64,000 nucleotides of DNA from Microcoleus sp036704825. GTDB lineage: Bacteria; Cyanobacteriota; Cyanobacteriia; Cyanobacteriales; Microcoleaceae. Both the position numbers and the translations under genes were made by a program. The notes beneath the pieces were generated by a model. That model was not told the DNA's origin. It was given only the letters and a program-made list of their open reading frames with translations, and made no database searches. The stretch is taken from positions 1-64,000 of the forward strand of contig JAUBSN010000040.1 in the NCBI GenBank assembly GCA_036704825.1, in the 5' to 3' direction. How positions within the stretch are numbered: position 1 is the stretch's first letter; every line of letters begins with the position of its first letter. Shown one piece after another: positions 17,112 to 25,573 of the stretch.

Positions 17112-18257
17112 GTGGATGCAATTCTCGATCGAGCTTTACAAGGTTATAACATCTCTGCCGCAGAAGCCTTGGTACTTTTGCAGCAAAGAGAGCCGGATGC
17201 GCGAGCTTCTATTCAAACAACCGCTGACTTGCTCCGCCGCCGGCAATCAGGGGATACTGTCACCTACGTTATCAATCGGAATATTAATTTTACTAACATT
17301 TGCGAACAGCATTGCAGTTTTTGTGCATTCCGCCGCGACGAGAAAGATGAGGGCGCTTTTTGGTTAGATGCAGCCCAAATTCTGGAAAAGGCAACTGATG
17401 CAGTGCAGCGGGGTGCAACGGAAATTTGTATGCAGGGGGGCTTAAATCTTCAAGCTAAGCTGAACGGCGCATCTTTGCCTTATTATCTGCAATTGGTAAA
17501 AATTATTAAGGATAAGTTTCCGCAGTTGCACTTGCACGCTTTTTCGCCGCAAGAAATAGAGTTTATTGCTAGAGAAGATAATCTTAGTTTCAGCTATGTA
17601 ATTTCGGCTTTGCAGGATGCGGGAGTGGGTTCGATGCCGGGAACCGCGGCGGAAGTTCTCGACGATTCTGTGCGACGGGTGATTTGCCCGGAAAAACTAA
17701 ATTCGGCAACTTGGCTGGAAATTGTGGGAACTGCTCACAGTCTGGGTTTGCCGACAACGAGTACGATGCTTTGCGGGCATATTGAGACGGCCGAACAGCA
17801 GGTTTTGCATTTAGAAAAAGTGCGATCGCTCCAACAAACTGCGATCGACCAAAACTATGGGGCACGCATTACAGAATTTATTTTACTACCATTTGTCGGA
17901 AAGGAAGCACCGGCACCTTTGCGGAGTCGAGTCGGCCGCGATCAACCAGTTTTAGCAGATACATTGTTACTCACAGCAGTATCGAGAATATTCTTAGGCA
18001 ATGTGATTTCCAATCACCAGCCGAGTTGGGTAAAATTAGGTTTAGATGGAGCTACAGAAGCGCTGAAATGGGGATGCAACGACATCGGCGGTACATTGAT
18101 GGAAGAGCACATTACCACGATGGCCGGTGCGGTTGGCGGCAGTTGTCAATCTGTGGAAGATTTGCAAAATGCGATTAGTTCTTTGGGGCGGAGTTATCAG
18201 CAAAGAGATACAATTTATCGACCTTTAGGGGTTGACAATTTGGCAGTAATTGGGTAA
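17112..18257 (+). CDS. cofH: FO synthase subunit 2, 5-amino-6-(D-ribitylamino)uracil-tyrosine 4-hydroxyphenyl transferase
   Basis: The 381-residue radical SAM protein has the CxxxCxxC cluster in ICEQHCSFCAFRRDEKDEGA, followed by the CofH-type QGGLNL motif (ATEICMQGGLNLQAKLNG) and HAFSPQEI. CofH joins the tyrosine-derived ring to 5-amino-6-(D-ribitylamino)uracil; CofG then closes the deazaflavin ring to give FO, the chromophore for deazaflavin-dependent photolyases and the core of F420. CofG is not in the window, so it must be elsewhere, as is usual in cyanobacteria. The start is GTG 17112: an in-frame TAA at 17100-17102 excludes anything further upstream. An A-rich tract rather than a Shine-Dalgarno precedes it. 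Confidence 0.93.
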   Translation: MDAILDRALQGYNISAAEALVLLQQREPDARASIQTTADLLRRRQSGDTVTYVINRNINFTNICEQHCSFCAFRRDEKDEGAFWLDAAQILEKATDAVQRGATEICMQGGLNLQAKLNGASLPYYLQLVKIIKDKFPQLHLHAFSPQEIEFIAREDNLSFSYVISALQDAGVGSMPGTAAEVLDDSVRRVICPEKLNSATWLEIVGTAHSLGLPTTSTMLCGHIETAEQQVLHLEKVRSLQQTAIDQNYGARITEFILLPFVGKEAPAPLRSRVGRDQPVLADTLLLTAVSRIFLGNVISNHQPSWVKLGLDGATEALKWGCNDIGGTLMEEHITTMAGAVGGSCQSVEDLQNAISSLGRSYQQRDTIYRPLGVDNLAVIG

Positions 18258-18301
18258 CTTTTAGGATGCGAAGTGCCAATTGCGTAACGTATCCTACGAG
18301 T

Positions 18302-18961
18302 TTAGCCGTTAGCGAAGCCCTCGGAGAGGATCGCACTTTCAAATTCTTCTAGCGCTTGACAACTTCCTACCTGCAAAGCACGTTCCACTGTAGCAGGAAT
18401 TATCTGGGCGATCGCAATTCCCGGAAAATTCGGACTAATATCCGATTCTACATACTCTCCATCTTGCAGCAAATAAATGCGAAGTCGGCCGCTGTCGTAA
18501 ACCCATACTTCTGGAACTCCAATAATTTTATAGGCATCGATCTTAGTTTTAGAAGTAACATCCGTCTCAATTGCCAAATCTGGCGGCGGATCGTCCGGTA
18601 AAAGTCGGCGGCGATTAATCATCCGCTGATAATTTAGAATATAAAAGCAAGCATCAGGTTCAACTCCTGCTGCACCTTCCCGTTTGAAAGTAGTAGAACC
18701 AAAGGGTTCATATCTTCTGCCCGCTGACTTGAGTAAAATTTTTATAATATCGGAAATTAAATCTTTTGGAATTTCCCGATCTAGTAAGGGAACCATAATT
18801 TCTAAGGTACTGTTGCTGTAGGCAATTCTGGTTCTTCGCTTTTCTCCCAATTCCTCCAAAATCGACTCGAATTCCAGCCAACTTATATTGGGAATAGTTA
18901 CAACACTGCCGGGCGCAAGCATTATTTGGCTAACGGGTTTAAGGACGGGATTAATAGTCAT
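18302..18961 (-). CDS. Uma2-family (DUF820) PD-(D/E)XK-fold protein
   Basis: The 219-residue protein has the Uma2 pattern: N-terminal strand segment, then TLEIMVPLLDREIPKDLISD, GVEPDACFYILN, PPDLAIETDVTSKTKIDAYK and IGVPEVWVYDSGRLRIYLLQ. The Asp and Glu-x-Thr stand where the endonuclease catalytic Asp/Glu would lie. Uma2 proteins have a restriction-endonuclease-like fold and occur in very many copies in filamentous cyanobacteria. Their activity is largely unproven. It is convergent with cofH (44 bases apart) and carries no operon partner. Confidence 0.85.
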   Translation of the reverse strand: MTINPVLKPVSQIMLAPGSVVTIPNISWLEFESILEELGEKRRTRIAYSNSTLEIMVPLLDREIPKDLISDIIKILLKSAGRRYEPFGSTTFKREGAAGVEPDACFYILNYQRMINRRRLLPDDPPPDLAIETDVTSKTKIDAYKIIGVPEVWVYDSGRLRIYLLQDGEYVESDISPNFPGIAIAQIIPATVERALQVGSCQALEEFESAILSEGFANG

Positions 18962-19052
18962 AATGTTGATTTAATTTTATTTCTCAGTCCGCGCAGGCGG
19001 ACTTTGTTTGTGTAGACGCGATTTCAATCGCCGAGTAATCCAGGGAGTAACT

Positions 19053-19316
19053 TCATTGCAGGCGGATTAATTTGACTAACAGACTCATGATTTCTCCCTG
19101 ATCGGGTGTAATAATGATGCGATTGTCGGGAATGGCGATCGGATGAGTCCAACGAACAGCTTCCTCGTAGCGCAATGCGTGCAGTTGGTGGATAGTTCGC
19201 CGTACCCCCAGCGGCGAACCGATGATGACGTGACGGACTGCTTCGCGATCGGCCTCAAAGGTTTGGTTGGTTAAAACTTGGGGCGATGTTTGGTTCGATG
19301 ATGAATCTTGCAACAT
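19053..19316 (-). CDS. Small protein of the IHxLH/GE(V/I)MS family, unknown function
   Basis: The 87-residue product starts MLQDSSSNQTSPQVLTNQTF. Its last 55 residues (VIIGSPLGVRRTIHQLHALR, then YEEAVRWTHPIAI and GEIMSLLVKLIRLQ) are homologous to the second half of the 136-residue protein at 13179-13589. It lacks that protein's N-terminal half. It is transcribed divergently from an XRE regulator at 19535, and three 21-bp repeats lie between them. That repeats the arrangement at the other locus and suggests the regulator controls this gene. No known name and no catalytic motif. Confidence 0.7.
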   Translation of the reverse strand: MLQDSSSNQTSPQVLTNQTFEADREAVRHVIIGSPLGVRRTIHQLHALRYEEAVRWTHPIAIPDNRIIITPDQGEIMSLLVKLIRLQ

Positions 19317-19461
19317 AGCTTTGACTAATAATTTTGGATAGGTTTGATGCTTTGTAACGGTAAAACCGCGTACAATTTCTAATGAAAGAAAAGACCGCTA
19401 TTCCCGTAAAGCACAATTTGTTTAAACAATACTATCTGATGTTTCTGTATTTGCCTAGAGC

Positions 19462-19524
19462 AAATCAATTTAGGGTAAGCGTAAATCAATTTAGGGTAAG
19501 CGTAAATCAATTTACGGTCAGGGT
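19462..19524. promoter_or_regulatory. Three 21-bp direct repeats (iteron-like operator)
   Basis: AAATCAATTTAGGGTAAGCGT-type units begin at 19462, 19483 and 19504; the third diverges after its first half (tacggtca). The 21-bp period places the units on the same face of the helix. They end 11 bases before the XRE start codon and lie between divergent genes. They are likely the binding sites of that regulator, making it self-regulating. Confidence 0.75.
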
Positions 19525-19534
19525 CAATTAGCTT

Positions 19535-19777
19535 ATGGAAATGTTGAAAAAATCCGAGCGATCGCCACTAAAGACACTCCGAGTTAAGCGGTTTATGACT
19601 CAAAAACAGCTAGGGAAAGCACTTGGAGTTACGGAAATGACGGTAAGCAACTGGGAATCCGGGCGATCGATACCGAAGCTAACGCCTGTTCAATACAAGA
19701 AGTTGCTAGAGATTCTGCAAATTACCTCTGCTGAATTACCAGACCAATTTGGTTTTCCTAGCGATGCTGATGGATAG
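19535..19777 (+). CDS. XRE-family helix-turn-helix regulator
   Basis: The 80-residue protein has a complete HTH_3 domain: LKTLRVKRFMTQKQLGKALG (helices 1-2), VTEMTVSNWESGRSIPKLTP (recognition helix and turn) and KLLEILQITSAELPDQFG. It is about the size of a single-domain DNA-binding protein with no sensor. The C-terminal '.ELPD' matches the truncated regulator at 12650-12799. Three iterons directly upstream argue for autoregulation and for control of the divergent gene at 19053. The start at ATG 19535 leaves little room for a longer N-terminus, and the region before it is full of the repeats. Confidence 0.88.
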   Translation: MEMLKKSERSPLKTLRVKRFMTQKQLGKALGVTEMTVSNWESGRSIPKLTPVQYKKLLEILQITSAELPDQFGFPSDADG

Positions 19778-19893
19778 AAAATGAAACATTATAATCGATG
19801 TATTTTATTTAAACGAACTCATACAATGTTTTGAAAAAACAAGGAATATGAGACTTTGCATCACTACTCTCGTAAAATTTAATTCCCTCAAAC

Positions 19894-20493
19894 TTAGTAA
19901 CTAATAAAGCTAACTAAAATTCCCAAAATTTGCTCGATGGGCATTAAAGAATATTCCCTCAAACCAATTGTAACAGTTTGCCCTTCCAACTTCAAAAAAC
20001 GCCAGATACTCCCTGTTGTAATAGATCCATAAATTATCGGAATAGAAATTTGCTTAGCCGCGTTAAACTTTTGTGCAGCCAGCATTTCTGCCACACATTG
20101 ACCCAATCCTCCTTTCAAATCTTCTTTCTTAGCTTCCACTATTATAGCCACCGGGGCTGTGACAAATAATTGCTCCGAAGAAAGGCTGAGAATGTAATCG
20201 CAGATGCCGTTAAGCCCTGTTTCCGGCTCAACCGTGAAGTCTTCCCCAGAAAACAAGCTAATCTTTCCCCCTAATGCCTCTTTTGCAGCTAACAAAATTG
20301 GGCAAATCAGCATTTCAGAGCGAGCTTTTTCCGTGTTGAGTGCCAGTGCTAAATCGAAATTCCTTTCGAGAAATTCTGTTAAATAAGGACTGGGAGATAC
20401 AGGATTAGTAACTGGCAAAAATGTGCTGACTTCAACGATGTTTAGCTTAAATTGTTGAGTAACTTGCTGGAGAGTGAATTGACTGTAAGGCAT
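19894..20493 (-). CDS. Predicted PD-(D/E)XK-like protein of unknown function
   Basis: The 199-residue product starts MPYSQFTLQQVTQQFKLNIV. The middle has LNGICDYILSLSSEQLFVTA followed by PVAIIVEAKKEDLKGGLGQC and VAEMLAAQKFNAAKQ. The order Asp, a ~16-20 residue strand, then E-x-K and a Gln in the next helix is the classic restriction-endonuclease-like core, with all positions present (CDY, VEAKKE, GQC). Proteins like this are common in cyanobacteria, usually with no neighbouring methyltransferase, and none is seen here. A nuclease role is an inference from the motif; it may not cut DNA. It does not appear to belong to an operon. Confidence 0.65.
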   Translation of the reverse strand: MPYSQFTLQQVTQQFKLNIVEVSTFLPVTNPVSPSPYLTEFLERNFDLALALNTEKARSEMLICPILLAAKEALGGKISLFSGEDFTVEPETGLNGICDYILSLSSEQLFVTAPVAIIVEAKKEDLKGGLGQCVAEMLAAQKFNAAKQISIPIIYGSITTGSIWRFLKLEGQTVTIGLREYSLMPIEQILGILVSFISY

Positions 20494-20668
20494 AAGATTA
20501 TTTTTGGATATTTGAGGGTGAATTCGCTATAGGGCATTGCTTTTTCACGCTCTGAATAAAGTTGTCTGGCTTAGATTATAACTCACATTTTTTACTATTT
20601 TCATGAACAGGCTTTCCGGCTTGTTCCACAACATATTAAATTAATGCTTTTTCGCTGATTCCGGCAGT

Positions 20669-20784
20669 CCGCCAGGGGTTGAAACCCCTGTCTCAAAGCT
20701 AAAGTCCTCTGAAGAGGACTGAAGAACTCATTAGTCCTCTTCAGAGGACTTTCGCTATTAGCCAGGGAATTCATTCCCTGGCGG
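20669..20784. repeat. 116-bp element with terminal inverted repeats and two internal hairpins
   Basis: It begins CCGCCAGGG and ends CCCTGGCGG. Inside are ggggttgaaacccc, and tcctctgaagagga/tcctcttcagagga on either side of a short loop. The flanks (tccgg..., ...gcctggcggcc) partly repeat the ends. It lies between dapL and the gene at 19894, filling much of the 325-base spacer. It resembles a non-autonomous mobile element (MITE). Confidence 0.75.
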
Positions 20785-20818
20785 CCTGGCGGCCTTTCGG
20801 TTTAAGCCGGAGAGGAGA

Positions 20819-22057
20819 TTAAACCTTAAACTTCTCCACAATTCGTCTCATCGCCTCCTCCACATTCTCCCGACTGTTAAACGCCGAAATGCGGAAATAA
20901 CCCTCACCCGCCGCACCAAAACCAGAACCGGGTGTTCCCACAACATTGCAAGTTTCCAGCAACTTCTGAAAGAAATCCCAACTCGACAAACCGTGAGGCG
21001 TTTTCACCCACACATAAGGTGCATTTTCGCCACCAAAAACCTGGATTCCCGCCGCTGTCAATTTCTCGCGAATAATCGCAGCATTTTCCATGTAAAAATT
21101 GACTAATGCCTGAATCTGTGCCTTGCCTGCCTCTGAATAAACCGCCTCAGCACCGCGTTGCACGATGTAAGAAACTCCGTTAAATTTAGTAGATTGGCGG
21201 CGGTTCCACAGCTTCCAAATTTCGACATCGGAACCATCTGCTGCTTTTCCAGTCAAAGTCTTCGGTACAACTGTCAGCGCGCAGCGAGTACCCGTAAAAC
21301 CAGCATTTTTGGAAAAAGAACGAAATTCGATCGCACAATCACGCGCACCCTCAATTTCGTAGATAGAATGCGGTAAACTCGGATCGGTAATATACGCTTC
21401 GTAGGCAGCATCGAAGAAAATAATCGAACCGTTAGCTTTAGCATAATTTACCCAAGCTTGCAAGTGTTCCTTGGTTGCAGTTGCCCCGGTGGGGTTATTC
21501 GGAAAACACAAGTAAATTAAATCGACTTTTTTGTCGGTGGGAATTTGGGCAGTAAAATTGTTTTCTGCTGTAATTGGCAGGTAAACTAAGCCGCCGTATT
21601 CGCCATTTTCGTTCGCATCTCCCGTGTGTCCAGCCATCACGTTAGTGTCTACATACACCGGATAAACTGGATCGGTAACTGCGATCGTATTATTGCTGCC
21701 AAAGATATCCAGAATATTGCCGCAATCGCACTTAGAACCATCAGAAATAAAGATTTCCGAAGCATCAACATCGCATCCCCGCGACTTAAAATCGTGCTCG
21801 GCAATTTTCTCCCGCAGCCACTCATAACCTTGTTCCGGGCCGTACCCTTTAAAGGTATCCCGCGAACCCATGTCTTCCACCGCCTTCACCATCGCCTCCC
21901 GACAAGCAGCCGGTAATGGTTCCGTTACGTCGCCAATCCCCAGCCGGATGATGGGCGCTTCGGGATTCGCCTCTGCATAGGCTTTGACCCTGCGCCCAAT
22001 TTCGGGAAACAGGTAGCCGGCTTTGAGTTTGAGGTAGTTGTCGTTGATAGTTGCCAT
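20819..22057 (-). CDS. dapL: LL-diaminopimelate aminotransferase
   Basis: The 412-residue product starts MATINDNYLKLKAGYLFPEI and has the full DapL signature: RLGIGDVTEPLP, GYGPEQGYEWLREKI, SDGSKCDCGNILDIFG, DPVYPVYVDTNVMAGHTG, CFPNNPTGAT and FRSFSKNAGFTGTRCALT, where the Lys binds PLP. It converts tetrahydrodipicolinate and glutamate to LL-diaminopimelate in one step, in the lysine/peptidoglycan pathway of cyanobacteria and plants. Length equals the family norm and the start is conventional. The 195-base divergent spacer to the next gene contains tandem tgttgac units and a TATAAT box. No signs of transfer or decay. Confidence 0.96.
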   Translation of the reverse strand: MATINDNYLKLKAGYLFPEIGRRVKAYAEANPEAPIIRLGIGDVTEPLPAACREAMVKAVEDMGSRDTFKGYGPEQGYEWLREKIAEHDFKSRGCDVDASEIFISDGSKCDCGNILDIFGSNNTIAVTDPVYPVYVDTNVMAGHTGDANENGEYGGLVYLPITAENNFTAQIPTDKKVDLIYLCFPNNPTGATATKEHLQAWVNYAKANGSIIFFDAAYEAYITDPSLPHSIYEIEGARDCAIEFRSFSKNAGFTGTRCALTVVPKTLTGKAADGSDVEIWKLWNRRQSTKFNGVSYIVQRGAEAVYSEAGKAQIQALVNFYMENAAIIREKLTAAGIQVFGGENAPYVWVKTPHGLSSWDFFQKLLETCNVVGTPGSGFGAAGEGYFRISAFNSRENVEEAMRRIVEKFKV

Positions 22058-22213
22058 AGTTCGATCGCTACAAATGTCGTAGAATAGCTTACTGCCAATT
22101 GGCAGTTGTCTGTTGACTGTTGACTGTTGACTGTTGACCGAAAAGCCCCCGGATTCATCCGTGAGGTCGCTTTCTTCAATTCTCCAATCTAAAATCTAAA
22201 ATAGATCTGGGCA

Positions 22214-22244
22214 TTGACCAAAAAATCAAATCTGCTTGTATAAT
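22214..22244 (+). promoter_or_regulatory. Promoter-like TTGACC...TATAAT
   Basis: TTGACC (22214-22219) and TATAAT (22239-22244) are separated by 19 bases, two more than ideal. Transcription would start near 22251, so a start codon at GTG 22252 would leave no leader. This favours the ATG at 22273 for the following gene. Confidence 0.4.
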
Positions 22245-22272
22245 CAGAATAGTGTGCAGCGCAGAAACAATT

Positions 22273-23364
22273 ATGGACGAGATCGAGTACGCCAAACTCT
22301 ATCAAGAACTGGCGGCAATTCTGAATGAGTTTAATTTAGGTTGGGTAGTTCAACAAGTAGCGGATAATATAGAGATAGGCAAAGTAATTGAAGAGCGATC
22401 GCTCAAAAGAAAAACACCCTTGCTCAAGATAGAAGACTATACCGCAAAAGAACAACTTTTGCTGTTGATTGATGCTGTCGAACAAGCGACGGTGAACACT
22501 TCCGAAATGGAAGACGAAATTGCTTATTTCTTGAAAGTAGAATCAGAAACCTCTCCCCTCGGCACAAAAATTACCTTTGCCAATTCAGGTGCAGAATCAG
22601 CCCAAACAATCGAGTTTACTTCCAGCGTTACAGCCCCCCGTCACAAACAGGCGATCGCCCTCAAGCACTTGCTCGAAAAACTTCCCTCCGGGCCCAGCAA
22701 CTACGCCATCAATTCCGAAATAAAAAGCAAATTAAAAAGCTCGATCGATCCCGAATTTAACACAGCGGCAGAACAAGCCAGAATTTTTGACGCTTACCTC
22801 TTCACCATCTTGCTAAAAGCAGTTGCTAATGAAGGCGGTACTATTTATTACAACAATGTTTTAGACGACGAAACACCGAAATATTTAACATTTAGAAAAA
22901 CGGCGGGAAAAATCCACGGAACTGCACATCCATACACTCATGCTGTTGTGGAATTTCCAGACAAACCAGCCCTAGAAGTTCACCTAGGAGTAAAAGTCCA
23001 AGGTAGAGCCGGAGTTTTGCACAACTGCAACGTTTTAATCTTGTCCCAAAAAGAAGCGAATATCTGCCGCTTGCTCAACCGCGAACCCCGGCACTCGCAG
23101 GTAATTTTAGCAGTAAAATCGGAACACAGCACCTCAGAACTCAAACTAGAAATGGCCGGTGCTTTTATCGGCTTAGCGTCAGATATTCGCTACGAAGGCG
23201 GCAGCTATTTCATTTCTAACAGTTACTCCCAACCCGTAGCAAAACTGCTAACTACCGCGCGCAAAAAATGGGAACTCAACATTTTTCCTAGAGCCACAAA
23301 CGATGTCCACCGGCTGATGTACTCGTTTCAAACTATCTTTAAAGACTTTAAGGCCAGAAACTGA
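22273..23364 (+). CDS. Protein of unknown function; weak resemblance to a degenerate restriction-endonuclease-like fold
   Basis: Predicted from ATG 22273 (MDEIEYAKLYQELAAILNEF), 363 residues; an in-frame GTG at 22252 would add seven residues. The N-terminal ~100 residues look helical and acidic. The C-terminal half contains LEVHLGVKVQGRAGVLHNC, then NVLILSQKEANICRLL and HSQVILAVKSEHSTSELKLE. In Mrr-like nucleases a G.SGV.HE.DV and a v.ECK motif stand in such places; here they read GRAGVLHNCNV and ILAVKSE, lacking the acidic residues needed for catalysis. That comparison is inference only. I do not recognise the family and the neighbours (dapL, DUF3352) give no clue. It has its own promoter-like box. 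Confidence 0.65.
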   Translation: MDEIEYAKLYQELAAILNEFNLGWVVQQVADNIEIGKVIEERSLKRKTPLLKIEDYTAKEQLLLLIDAVEQATVNTSEMEDEIAYFLKVESETSPLGTKITFANSGAESAQTIEFTSSVTAPRHKQAIALKHLLEKLPSGPSNYAINSEIKSKLKSSIDPEFNTAAEQARIFDAYLFTILLKAVANEGGTIYYNNVLDDETPKYLTFRKTAGKIHGTAHPYTHAVVEFPDKPALEVHLGVKVQGRAGVLHNCNVLILSQKEANICRLLNREPRHSQVILAVKSEHSTSELKLEMAGAFIGLASDIRYEGGSYFISNSYSQPVAKLLTTARKKWELNIFPRATNDVHRLMYSFQTIFKDFKARN

Positions 23365-23526
23365 TTCGATTAATCAGGACTAAGGCCAACTGGCACAAAA
23401 GTCTTGCTACATTTTTTGTGTTAGGTTTCGTTCCACGAGCCTAACTTAGTGTCTGATGCAAGTAAGGACTGTTTTTCTGGTTGTTCCCGGAGGGGTAAAT
23501 GCGAGTTTCCTAAATTTGCCCGGTTA

Positions 23527-23562
23527 AATGTATCTGCTAATGTATCTGCTAATGTATCTGCT
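23527..23562. repeat. Three tandem 12-bp units
   Basis: AATGTATCTGCT is repeated perfectly at 23527, 23539 and 23551, 54 bases before the DUF3352 start. It probably lies in that gene's leader. Confidence 0.9.
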
Positions 23563-23616
23563 ACATGAGTCAAGAAAATAATCTATCATGTTGCGAGCAC
23601 CCGAACCTTACGAATA

Positions 23617-25371
23617 ATGTTTAAGAAAGATAAATCTTCCCTGCTGTTTACGATCGGAGCCGCCACACTTCTGATCGGTTTAGGCTTTGTCACCTACTAC
23701 CTCGTCACTTCCCGTGGGCCCGCCAAAGATTTGCCGGCGGGGGCAACGGTTGTCCCGCAAGATACGATGATGGCCCTATCCATCACCACCGATGAATCCC
23801 AGTGGAATAAACTGCGAGAATTTGGCACGCCGGAGTCAAAAGCTTCGTTTGAGAGGTTTTTAACGGAAATGCGCGATCGCCTCCTCACAAGCAACGGCTA
23901 CGCCTACGCACAAGACATTCAACCCTGGGTGGGTAGCACAGCAATGGTAGCCTTTCTCCGCAACAAAATAGCTATACCAGCCCCATCGCCGACACCCAAC
24001 ACGCCCCCATCGCCGCCAATTCAACAGTCAGTGGCAATTATCCTGCCAATTGCCAACCCGATCAAAGCCAAAGAATTATTAGCAAAACCCAGACCCCTCA
24101 GCCAAGGAAAAATAGTTGAGCGTAATTATAAAGGCGTACAAGTCACAGAAACTCAAGGCGTACCCGATCGCAATTTCTCAGTCGCGGTACTCGGCACAAA
24201 CTATCTAGCAGTCACCACAGATTCTAGCGCTACAGACAGAATAATCGACACCTACAAAGGCGAACCTTCCCTAGCCAAAACCCCTGGCTATGCAGACGCC
24301 ACAGACAAAATAAAAAGTCCGGGCGCCTTCGGTCAAATCTACGTCAATATGCCCGTTGCCGCCGCCTATGCCGCCGCCAACTCAGCCCGCGAAATTTCGC
24401 CCGAAAACCTCGAAAAACTGCAACAAAATCAAGGATTTGCCAGCACAGCGACGCTGGATGTAGAAGGAATTGCCTTTAAATCTGTCTCTTGGCTAAAACC
24501 AGATTCTACCAGAAGGATAGCAGTAGAAAACAATGCTCTAAAAATGGTTAACCGTCTGCCAAGCAATACAATAATGATGGTATCCGGCGGCAACTTGCAG
24601 CGTTTGTGGCAAGACTACGTATTGGGAGCTGATGCCAACCCGATTTCCCCGATTAATCCCCAAGTTTTACGCACAGGTTTAAAATCCACTACGGGCATGG
24701 ATTTAGATAAAGACTTGATGAACTGGATGGCGGGAGAATTTTCTCTCTCATTAGTACCAGCGCCCGCACAGAATCCCAAAGACAAATTTGCTGCCGGATT
24801 TGTATTTATGGTGGAAACAAACAACCGGGGCGCCGCCGACAAATCCCTGAAACAGCTTGATGAAACGATGAAAACTAAAGGGTTTAGAGTGGAGGAAATT
24901 CAAGTCGGCGGCAAACCGGCGATTAAATGGACATCGCCGTTTGGCGGGATTACAGTAATTCGCGGTTGGATGAACGATGTAGCGTTTATGACAGTAGGAG
25001 CTCCCGTGGTTGATACGATCGTTCCGGCACCGAAAAGTCCGCTTTTAAGCAGCGAACTGTTCCAGAAAACAGTCCGATCGCAACTTCAACCCCACAACGG
25101 CAATTTCTTCATCGACACCGAGAGTGCGTTTAACCCGAAAAACCTAGCTTTGCCGGAGTTTCCTCCCAACCAAAAAATGTGGATTGACGCCATGCGGTCG
25201 ATCGGCGTTACAGCGGCCGTCATTGGCGATCGTACCACCCGTTACGACGCTTTTGTCGGTCTCAAAAAATCCACCCAATCCACTCCTTCTGCAAATCCTT
25301 CACCGCGGCCTGCTTCACCGGGGCCTGCTTCTCCCAGTCCCTCGCCCACTGTCGAAACTTCACCCAATTAA
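23617..25371 (+). CDS. DUF3352 domain-containing exported/membrane-anchored protein
   Basis: The 584-residue protein starts MFKKDKSSLLFTIGAATLLI with one N-terminal membrane helix (GLGFVTYYLVTSRG) and then a large periplasmic region. The DUF3352 pattern begins with LPAGATVVPQDTMMALSITT and continues through DIQPWVGSTAMVAFL, with paired beta-rich repeats (ITVIRGWMNDVAFMTVGAPV). The C-terminal ~35 residues are a Pro/Ser/Ala tail (PSPRPASPGPASPSPSP). DUF3352 proteins are conserved in cyanobacteria and have no assigned function. It appears monocistronic, with a terminator-like hairpin 174 bases downstream. Three 12-bp repeats lie upstream. Confidence 0.9.
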   Translation: MFKKDKSSLLFTIGAATLLIGLGFVTYYLVTSRGPAKDLPAGATVVPQDTMMALSITTDESQWNKLREFGTPESKASFERFLTEMRDRLLTSNGYAYAQDIQPWVGSTAMVAFLRNKIAIPAPSPTPNTPPSPPIQQSVAIILPIANPIKAKELLAKPRPLSQGKIVERNYKGVQVTETQGVPDRNFSVAVLGTNYLAVTTDSSATDRIIDTYKGEPSLAKTPGYADATDKIKSPGAFGQIYVNMPVAAAYAAANSAREISPENLEKLQQNQGFASTATLDVEGIAFKSVSWLKPDSTRRIAVENNALKMVNRLPSNTIMMVSGGNLQRLWQDYVLGADANPISPINPQVLRTGLKSTTGMDLDKDLMNWMAGEFSLSLVPAPAQNPKDKFAAGFVFMVETNNRGAADKSLKQLDETMKTKGFRVEEIQVGGKPAIKWTSPFGGITVIRGWMNDVAFMTVGAPVVDTIVPAPKSPLLSSELFQKTVRSQLQPHNGNFFIDTESAFNPKNLALPEFPPNQKMWIDAMRSIGVTAAVIGDRTTRYDAFVGLKKSTQSTPSANPSPRPASPGPASPSPSPTVETSPN

Positions 25372-25544
25372 CTCTTAAATCTTTCCACAAATCCGCCTGC
25401 ACATCCCCTTAAATACCGACAGGGCGATCGGTTAAAACCGAAAAACAGCCGATCTCAATCGGCAATAGTGGACTTGACTACAAGAGGAAAATTGAGCCGG
25501 ATTTAAGGAGTTTTACTTCACAAAAGCTCACACAAAAAACCCAA

Positions 25545-25573
25545 AAACCAGGTTTTTTAAATAAACCTGGTTT
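25545..25573. terminator. Terminator-like hairpin downstream of the DUF3352 gene
   Basis: AAACCAGGTTT (25545-25555) and AAACCTGGTTT (25563-25573) are perfect 11-bp inverted arms around a short AT loop. The arms are AT-flanked (tttttt within the loop). Similar arms recur at 34082-34148, so it may be a dispersed repeat that serves as a terminator rather than a dedicated one. Confidence 0.5.
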
